Below the pieces are notes generated by a model. The model was given only the letters and a program-made list of their open reading frames with translations, ran no database searches and was not told where the DNA came from. Of a DNA stretch of 64,000 bases, positions 58,618-64,000 are shown one piece after another. The position numbers and the translations under genes were made by a program. Position 1 is the stretch's first letter; each line of letters starts with the position of its first letter. This stretch comes from Curtobacterium sp. VKM Ac-1376 (GTDB taxonomy: Bacteria; Actinomycetota; Actinomycetes; Actinomycetales; Microbacteriaceae), in the NCBI RefSeq assembly GCF_015351025.1, contig NZ_JADKRV010000013.1, positions 1 through 64,000 of the forward strand, given 5' to 3'.

Positions 58618-59580
58618 ATGGGACATCGGTACCGCGGGAAGATCGTCGTCATCACCGGAGCATCGAGCGGCATCGGGAGGGCCGCCGCACACGAGTTCGC
58701 CCGGCAGGGCGCGACCCTCGTGCTCGCCGCGCGCGGGCACGACTCCCTGGAAGCAGCGGCGGCCGAGTGCCGGAAGCTCGGCGCCGAGACGGTGGCGATC
58801 CCGACCGACGTCGCGGACGAGCACCAGGTCAAGGACCTCATCGGTACCGTGACCACCCGCTTCGGCCGCATCGACGTCTTCGTCGGCAACGCCGCCCTGT
58901 TCGTGTACGGCCTGTTCGAGCAGACGCCCACCGAGGCGTTCAAGCGCGTCGTCGACACGAACCTGTACGGCCACCTGAACGCGATCACCCACCTGCTGCC
59001 GCACTGGAAGCAGCGCGGAGCGGGCACCTACGTGCTCGTCGGATCGATCCAGTCGCTGCTGTCGGCGCCGTACCAGTCGGCGTACGTCACGAGCAAGCAC
59101 GCGGCGCTCGGGCTGGTCGACGTGCTCGGCGACGAGTTCGCCGGCACCGGCATCGAGTTCACCGCGCTGCTGCCGTCCACGATCGACACACCGATCTACC
59201 AGAACGGCGCCAACTACACCGGCAAGAACTCGCACCCGTTGCCGCCGACGGTGTCCGTCGAGCGGGCCGGCCGTGCCGTGGTGCAGGCCGCCACGCACCC
59301 GAAGCGCTACCGCTTCGTCGGCCGCATCCAGGCGTCTCTCGTGCCACTGCAGTACGTGTTCCCGGGCCTGTTCCACAAGATCACGAAGCCGATGGTCGAG
59401 ACCTTCGCCCTGCGTGGCACGGGTGCTCCGACCGACGGCAACCTCTACGCCCCGGCGGACGCCGCGAACGCGACGAACGGTGGCTGGGTCGCGAAGCGGC
59501 GGCGCGTCACGCGCCCCCTCGTGTGGCTCGGCGCGCTCGCTGCGGTCGCGGCCGTCGTGCTCGGCCGCTCGCGTCGGTAG
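58618..59580 (+). CDS. SDR-family oxidoreductase with C-terminal membrane span
   Basis: The 320-residue enzyme has GASSGIG near residue 15, the Ser strand VGSIQSLLS and catalytic YVTSK. The C-terminal 25 residues (after KRRRVTRP) form one hydrophobic segment, so it may be tethered to the membrane and act on a lipid-like substrate. The start is a guess between signals: TACCAA is six bases before the ATG and AAGGA overlaps it. Confidence 0.87.
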   Translation: MGHRYRGKIVVITGASSGIGRAAAHEFARQGATLVLAARGHDSLEAAAAECRKLGAETVAIPTDVADEHQVKDLIGTVTTRFGRIDVFVGNAALFVYGLFEQTPTEAFKRVVDTNLYGHLNAITHLLPHWKQRGAGTYVLVGSIQSLLSAPYQSAYVTSKHAALGLVDVLGDEFAGTGIEFTALLPSTIDTPIYQNGANYTGKNSHPLPPTVSVERAGRAVVQAATHPKRYRFVGRIQASLVPLQYVFPGLFHKITKPMVETFALRGTGAPTDGNLYAPADAANATNGGWVAKRRRVTRPLVWLGALAAVAAVVLGRSRR

Positions 59581-59591
59581 AGGCACCCGGT

Positions 59592-59639
59592 GACGGACGG
59601 GAGGCCCGGTGCCAGCTGGCACCGAGCCTCCCGTCCGTC
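59592..59639. repeat. Palindrome of the GACGGACGGGAGGC family
   Basis: Arms 59592-59614 and 59617-59639 match at 22 of 23 positions, the most perfect copy of the family. It follows the SDR stop by 11 bases. Confidence 0.88.
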
Positions 59640-59651
59640 TGTGCACACGTG

Positions 59652-59753
59652 CGAAACCGTGCGTACCCACCGAAACCGGGCGTACCTACCGGAACCAGGC
59701 GTACTTGCACGAAACGGGCGTACCTGTCGTGTTCCTCGTGGCAGGTACGCCCG
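59652..59753. repeat. Four 19-20-bp repeats plus a 12-bp inverted repeat
   Basis: Units at 59652, 59671, 59690 and 59710 share CGAAACCGGGCGTACCT-like sequence. Within the last unit CGGGCGTACCTG (59715-59726) is the exact inverse of CAGGTACGCCCG (59742-59753). Confidence 0.85.
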
Positions 59754-59795
59754 ATCTCGCTTGGTACCGCAGCCGTCCTGGGATGGAACGGGCGG

Positions 59796-61022
59796 CTAGA
59801 AGAGCGTCGCGCTCGCGCGGCGGGCGCCCTCGCCCAAGGACTCGAGCTTGGCAGCGGCGATCTGCGGGTGGACGCGGCCGCCGAGCCCGCAGTCGGTGCC
59901 GGCGATGACGCGCTCGCGGCCGACGACCGATGCGAAGCGCTCGATGCGCTGCGCGACGAGGTCGGGGTGCTCGACGACGTTCGTGGCGTGGCCGACGACA
60001 CCGGGGACGATGACCTTGCCGTCGGGCAGCGTGACGTCCTGCCACACGGTCCACTCGTGCTCGTGGCGGGCGTTCGCGGCCTCGAACGAGTAGGCACCGG
60101 CGTCGATCTCGAGCATGAGGTCGACGATGTGGCGGAGCTCGATGTCGGTGGTGTGGGGGCCGTGCCACGAGCCCCAACAGAGGTGGAAGCGCACCCGGCT
60201 GGTGTCGAGGCCCTTCAGCGCGTGGTTGAGCGCCTCGACGCGGATGCGGGTGAACGCCTGGTAGTCCTCGATGCTCGGCTCGGGGTTGATCTGGTCCCAG
60301 TTCTCGGCGATGGAGGGGTCGTCGATCTGCAGCACGAGGCCGGCGTCCAGGATGGTCGCGTACTCCTCGCGCAGGGCGTCGGCCCAGGCCCAGATGTGCT
60401 CTTCTTCCGTCGCGTAGTACTCGTTCGCGATGCGGGCTGCGGAGCCGGGGGAGAGCGCGGTGATGAAGCCGTTGTCGGCGCCGGCGGCCTCGACGGCGTG
60501 CTTGAGGTTCGCGGCGTCGGTGGCTGCGGCCTCGCGGCCGGTGTAGGTGATCGGGCCGGTCGTCGTGGGGAACGCGGTGGCGTTCTTGCCGGTGCCGATG
60601 CCGGAGTCGGGGTCGGTGTAGGCGTCGTGGAAGGTCGTCCAGTCGCGGCGGTCGGGGAAGCTCGTCAGCCGGATGTTGCCCGGGGTGGAACGGACCGGCT
60701 CCTGCGAGAAGATGTTCTCCTCCGTCAGGCTCAGGCCGCTGACCCGCTGGAACGAGTACCCCCACCAGGCGCCGTAGTCGACGCTGTTCGACATCGCCTT
60801 GCCGAACTCGCCGTCGCCCGGCTGCGTGATGCCGAGCGCGGTCTGGCGGGCCACGACGTCGTCGACGGCCGCGCTCGTCAGCGCGCGGACCTCGTCGGTG
60901 GTCTCGAGCGTGAAGCCGTCCGCGGCGACGGGTCGCGCGGCGTTCGCGGCGATGAGCTCGGGGGTCCGTGGGAGCGAACCGGCCGTGGTGGCCTGGACGC
61001 GGTCGGTGTTCTCGAAGGGCAT
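59796..61022 (-). CDS. Cobalamin-independent methionine synthase II-like protein
   Basis: The 408-residue protein has the zinc-site pattern of the MetE C-terminal barrel: HLC in RFHLCWGSW (about 271-279), a downstream Glu in FEAANARHEHEW and Cys in GTDCGLGGR near 380. It starts TAGSLPRTPEL, as in the archaeal and actinobacterial short forms that lack the N-terminal MetE half. It may transfer methyl groups to thiols in methionine or other sulfur metabolism; the exact donor is not known. GAGAGGA lies upstream of the ATG. Confidence 0.88.
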   Translation of the reverse strand: MPFENTDRVQATTAGSLPRTPELIAANAARPVAADGFTLETTDEVRALTSAAVDDVVARQTALGITQPGDGEFGKAMSNSVDYGAWWGYSFQRVSGLSLTEENIFSQEPVRSTPGNIRLTSFPDRRDWTTFHDAYTDPDSGIGTGKNATAFPTTTGPITYTGREAAATDAANLKHAVEAAGADNGFITALSPGSAARIANEYYATEEEHIWAWADALREEYATILDAGLVLQIDDPSIAENWDQINPEPSIEDYQAFTRIRVEALNHALKGLDTSRVRFHLCWGSWHGPHTTDIELRHIVDLMLEIDAGAYSFEAANARHEHEWTVWQDVTLPDGKVIVPGVVGHATNVVEHPDLVAQRIERFASVVGRERVIAGTDCGLGGRVHPQIAAAKLESLGEGARRASATLF

Positions 61023-61171
61023 GCGCTGCCGTCCTCTCGATGGGGTCTGGACTGTCGGGAGTTGGGGGCCGCGCGCGAGGCTTCGCGGTGCGCTGCAGTT
61101 GCCACTCTGCCACGGGCGAGTGCTCCGTTACGTTCCGCGACCGCCGCGGGTGCGAGGAGAATGGTCGGGCC

Positions 61172-62194
61172 ATGCCACGCCCCGCCTCCCGCATCCCGCT
61201 GAACACCCTCGCCGTCCCGTTCGGGCTCGCCGGCTTCGCCGAGACCTGGTCGTACGCCGCTCCCGTCCTGCACCTGCCCGCCGTGGTGCCGCAGGTCTTC
61301 TGGGCCGTCGCCGCCGTCGCCTGGGTGTGGATGCTCACCGCGCACGCCGTCCGCGGGCTCCGGGTCCGGGAACGCCTCGTCGACCAGCTCCGGCACCCCG
61401 CGCAGGGCCCGATCGCCGCGCTCGTGCCCGCGACGGCGATGCTCCTCGGGGTCGACCTCGCGCGGATCGCACCCGTCGCCGGACAGATCGTCGTGCTCGC
61501 CGCCGTGGCCGTCGCCGCCGGGTTCGCCGCGTGGCTGCTGAGCACCTGGTTCGAGGGGCGGCTGGCCCTCGAGTCGGTGCACGGCGGGTACCTGCTGCCG
61601 ACCGTCGCCGCAGCCCTGGTCGCGTCGGTCGCCACGCATGAGGTCGGGGTCGACTGGCTGTCCTGGCCGGCCCTCGGGGTGGGAGTCTTCTTCTGGGGCG
61701 TCATGACCGGGCTGCTGCTCATCCGGCTGGCGTTCCGCCCCGCGCTTCCGGGGCCGCTCGTGCCGACGATGGCGATCCTCGTCGCACCGCCCGCCGTCGC
61801 CACGGTGTCGGTGTTCGCCCTGACCGACGGGTCGGTCACGCTGCCGGTGCAGGCGATCGCGGGTCTCGGCGTCCTCATGGTGCTGGTGCAGCTCGCCCTG
61901 CTGCCCCGGTACGTCCGCCTGTCGTTCTCGCTGGGGTTCTGGTCGTTCGTGTTCCCGGCCGCCGCGGTCGCGACCGCCGCCGTCGAGTGGTTCCGGGCGC
62001 TCGCGCTGCCGTCCGCGTGGATCCCCACCGTCGCGGTGCTCGTCCTGCTGAGCGTGCTCGTCGCCGTGGTCGGGGCGCGTTCGATCGGGCTCGCCGTGCA
62101 CCACCTGCTCGGCCAGGCCGAACGGGCGCTGCACGACGCCGACGACGAGGACGCCGCACCTGGTCCTGTGACCGGCGCGACGCGCGTCGTCTGA
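61172..62194 (+). CDS. TDT-family transporter (tellurite/dicarboxylate type)
   Basis: The 340-residue membrane protein has about ten spans in the order of TehA/Mae1-type channels, with the conserved starts PFGLAGFAETW near residue 16 and FWSFVFPAAAVATAAVEWF near the end. Cargo could be C4-dicarboxylate, sulfite or tellurite-related. A TACGTT -10 candidate lies at 61129-61134. The GAGGAG site upstream is better spaced for a 13-codon frame starting at 61161. Confidence 0.82.
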   Translation: MPRPASRIPLNTLAVPFGLAGFAETWSYAAPVLHLPAVVPQVFWAVAAVAWVWMLTAHAVRGLRVRERLVDQLRHPAQGPIAALVPATAMLLGVDLARIAPVAGQIVVLAAVAVAAGFAAWLLSTWFEGRLALESVHGGYLLPTVAAALVASVATHEVGVDWLSWPALGVGVFFWGVMTGLLLIRLAFRPALPGPLVPTMAILVAPPAVATVSVFALTDGSVTLPVQAIAGLGVLMVLVQLALLPRYVRLSFSLGFWSFVFPAAAVATAAVEWFRALALPSAWIPTVAVLVLLSVLVAVVGARSIGLAVHHLLGQAERALHDADDEDAAPGPVTGATRVV

Positions 62195-62224
62195 GGCACG
62201 CCGCGGTCGGGTCGCGGGGCGGTG

Positions 62225-62264
62225 GACGGGAGGCTCGTGGCGGGCCCGCCCCGAGCCGCCCGTC
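62225..62264. repeat. Diverged palindrome of the GACGGGAGGC family
   Basis: Arms 62225-62244 and 62245-62264 match at 18 of 20 positions with no spacer. The right end touches the stop of the histidine-phosphatase-like gene. Confidence 0.75.
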
Positions 62265-62823
62265 AGGACACGGGGACGCGTCTCCAGCCGCTGGTCGCCT
62301 GCCAGGCTCGCGCGTCGAAGTGGAAGACGCTGCCCATGCCGGGCTGGTCGAGGGCACGCGTGATCGGGACTCCGCGCAGGTGGGCGAGGAGGAGCGCGCC
62401 GACCGCACCGTGGGACACGATCGTGGCGTCACCGGTCGCGCACTGCGCACGGACGGCCGCGACGATGCGGTCCTGCGCATCGGCCGCGCGTTCCCATCCG
62501 CGGACCGACCGCTCGGGCTCGGCGAAGAAGGCGTCGACCACGCTCTCGAAGACGGTCGGCGGCAGGTAGCCGGTCGCGCTCCGGTCGATCTCACCGAGCA
62601 GCGGATCGCGGTCGGCGGGGACCCCGACGGCGTCGGCGAGCACGTCGGCGGTCTCCACGGCCTTGCGCTCCGTGCTCGAGACGATGCGGCGCGTGCCGGC
62701 GTCCCAGGCGACGGCAGCGGCACGTGCGGCGCGGGCGCGGCCCTCGGGGGACAGGCCCCACGACTCGATCGCGACGGCAGGGTCGACGACGACCTCGGCG
62801 TGGGTCAGGAAGGACGAGACCAT
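62263..62823 (-). CDS. Histidine-phosphatase-superfamily protein
   Basis: The 186-residue protein has the family fold but the N-terminal RHG motif reads LTHAEV, so the Arg beside the reactive His is Thr; the second His is in VSHGAVGALLL. SSTERKAVETADVL matches the usual substrate-side helix. It belongs to the THPEV-like subgroup and may still be active. AGGA precedes the ATG. Confidence 0.82.
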   Translation of the reverse strand: MVSSFLTHAEVVVDPAVAIESWGLSPEGRARAARAAAVAWDAGTRRIVSSTERKAVETADVLADAVGVPADRDPLLGEIDRSATGYLPPTVFESVVDAFFAEPERSVRGWERAADAQDRIVAAVRAQCATGDATIVSHGAVGALLLAHLRGVPITRALDQPGMGSVFHFDARAWQATSGWRRVPVS

Positions 62824-62979
62824 CCGGCGATCCTCGCACGGTGCACGCTCGCCCGGCCGGTGCGAGCTTGATCGCTCCGTGCCCAGGTGTTGCGCCGCAC
62901 CGAGTGGTCGACCTCGCACCGAGCGTCGCGCTGGCGTCCTGAACCGCGGATGCGTGCCGGCGGTGTCGGTGGTCGTTCC

Positions 62980-62985
62980 TAGCGT
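62980..62985 (+). promoter_or_regulatory. -10 element of the leaderless zinc-ribbon gene
   Basis: TAGCGT ends six bases before the GTG at 62992; no ribosome site. Confidence 0.6.
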
Positions 62986-62991
62986 GGTGGT

Positions 62992-63960
62992 GTGGCCGAA
63001 CCCGTCGATGCGTGGTGGCGCCGCCGACAGTGGTCGCGCGGCGAGGCGGTGCCGTACGCCGTGGGGCAGTTCCGCGCCGACTGGGCCCCGTACCCGGTGC
63101 TCATCCGGCAGTACCACCCCGACTGGAACCACGGCGTCGTCCTGACCCAGGTCCCGCCGGCGGCCGAGGTCCTGCTGACCTGGGAGTGCGACGTCGGGCA
63201 CGTCTTCGTCGCGACCCCGTCCGAGCAGCGGTCCCGACCGGGTCGCGAACGCCGTCGGAGCGTCTGGTGTCCGGAGTGCGCCGTGCAGGCACAGCCGCAG
63301 CGGTGGCCGGTGCTGCCGTCCGACTGGCCCGAGGCCGTACCCGTGCCGCAGCGGGTCGTCCGGACCGCCGGACGCCAGACCCTCCCCGCAGCCCCGAGCC
63401 GCGGGGTCCCGGCCGGAGCGGTCGCGTCCGGTCGCTCCCGTGCGCGTCGACCGGCTCCGGGCACGCCCCGACGGACGGCTCCGGCTGTCCCGCGCACGAT
63501 CTGTCCGAAGACACCGCGGCTGCCGTCCGGGGAGTCCTTCACGAGCCTCTGCGCCCCGGCCACCGCTTCAGCGGTGGAGGCCGAACTGCGGGCGATGCTG
63601 TCCGAGCGGTTCGCGTTCACCTTCGACCACTCCGCGATCCGGCTCGGCCGCCCGTTCTTCGACCACGTCGAGGCCTGGCCGGACATCGTCCTGCCGGAGC
63701 TGCGTGTCGCGATCGAGTACGACTCGACCGGGCGGCACGGGCTCGAGCACGTCGGGCCGCGGCAGGAGACCGACCGCAAGAAGGACCGCGCCGTCCGCGC
63801 CGTGGGGTGGGAGGTCATCCGCATCCGCACCGGCCGACTGCCGGCGCTCGGCCCGTACGACCTCCAGGTGTCGGGCATCTCCGGCCGCACCGTCGAGCGA
63901 CTGGCCGACACCCTCCGCCAGGTCCGTGGTGCCCTGTTCGTCGACGCGTACGCACGGTGA
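62992..63960 (+). CDS. Zinc-ribbon protein with nuclease-like C-terminus
   Basis: The 322-residue protein has an N-terminal Trp-rich DUF4379-like zinc element: WECDVGHVF near residue 64 and WCPECAV near 92. A basic Arg/Pro/Ala linker follows (about 105-175). The C-terminal part resembles Vsr or DUF559-type nucleases: WPDIVLPELRVAIEYDSTGRHG (about 226-247) has the PD-(D/E)XK-like PD and ExD acids, with a later DRKKDRAVRAVGWEVIRIR. It may cut or repair DNA. Leaderless GTG start. Confidence 0.78.
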   Translation: MAEPVDAWWRRRQWSRGEAVPYAVGQFRADWAPYPVLIRQYHPDWNHGVVLTQVPPAAEVLLTWECDVGHVFVATPSEQRSRPGRERRRSVWCPECAVQAQPQRWPVLPSDWPEAVPVPQRVVRTAGRQTLPAAPSRGVPAGAVASGRSRARRPAPGTPRRTAPAVPRTICPKTPRLPSGESFTSLCAPATASAVEAELRAMLSERFAFTFDHSAIRLGRPFFDHVEAWPDIVLPELRVAIEYDSTGRHGLEHVGPRQETDRKKDRAVRAVGWEVIRIRTGRLPALGPYDLQVSGISGRTVERLADTLRQVRGALFVDAYAR

Positions 63961-64000
63961 CCTACCCGGATCAGGACGCAGACACCTGAGCGGTGCCGGC

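Noticed and set aside
59652..59753. Possible CRISPR array
   Set aside because: Units are 19-20 bp with no spacers between them and no cas genes nearby, so it is a plain tandem repeat.

Overview
The window is very GC-rich DNA with dense, mostly actinobacterial gene content. Markers include a type II fatty-acid-synthase cluster (fabD-fabH-acpP-fabF) behind aceE and a PucR/FasR-like regulator, a DUF3145 protein, GTG starts, stop/start overlaps (GTGA, ATGA) and many apparently leaderless genes. The gene mix fits Microbacteriaceae, perhaps a Curtobacterium-like plant or soil bacterium; the genus is inference. I see no phage, insertion sequence, CRISPR array, rRNA or replication origin.

Layout. 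1-8.3 kb: an oligopeptide-type ABC importer (lipoprotein, two permeases, a double ATPase, a third ATPase) ending in a 2-hydroxyacid-dehydrogenase-like gene. 8.4-13.5 kb: tRNA-Asn, two large membrane proteins of glycosyltransferase type, a pentapeptide-repeat protein, a lipoprotein and peptide deformylase. 13.5-18.5 kb: a NIPA/DMT-like transporter, a GT4 glycosyltransferase, tRNA-Met with an AI-2E family gene starting two bases after it, a DUF1684 protein and a DUF3145 protein. 18.6-26.3 kb (minus strand): aceE, FasR-like regulator, fabD, fabH, acpP, fabF, linking acetyl-CoA supply to lipid synthesis. 26.6-28.1 kb: AhpE-like peroxiredoxin and an alpha/beta hydrolase.

28.2-35.4 kb is the most interesting part. 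A translationally coupled minus-strand operon encodes a carrier protein, an acyl-CoA-dehydrogenase-fold flavoenzyme, a class II synthetase-like amino acid:carrier-protein ligase and a duplicated alpha/beta hydrolase whose second half has a Cys nucleophile. Upstream lies a dedicated phosphopantetheinyl transferase, and divergently a nitroreductase-like enzyme coupled to a PaaK-like adenylating enzyme. It reads as a compact non-ribosomal pathway that loads one amino acid on a carrier, oxidises it and releases or transfers it; the product is unknown.

35.5-49.3 kb: a 31-residue lipoprotein-like ORF coupled to an aldo/keto reductase, tRNA-Val, RNase J, an ABC exporter, two SDR enzymes (one without catalytic Ser/Lys), an MmyB-type regulator, a DUF3500 lipoprotein, an MFS pump behind a perfect 12-bp dyad, and an esterase-like lipoprotein. 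49.4-51.7 kb: arsenate reductase and chromate transporter divergent from an ArsR repressor fused to a low-molecular-weight phosphatase domain. 51.7-64 kb: small lipoproteins (one behind a long structured leader), SDRs, an AraC regulator, a hexapeptide acyltransferase, a VOC protein, a methyltransferase-like membrane protein, a decayed alcohol dehydrogenase, a methionine-synthase-like protein, a TDT transporter, a histidine-phosphatase-like protein and a zinc-ribbon/nuclease-like protein.

Intergenic DNA is rich in hairpin families (arms with GACGGACGGGAGGC, and a GGGCCTCCAG motif) and short tandem arrays. Product names rest on motifs I read by eye; no database search was possible.
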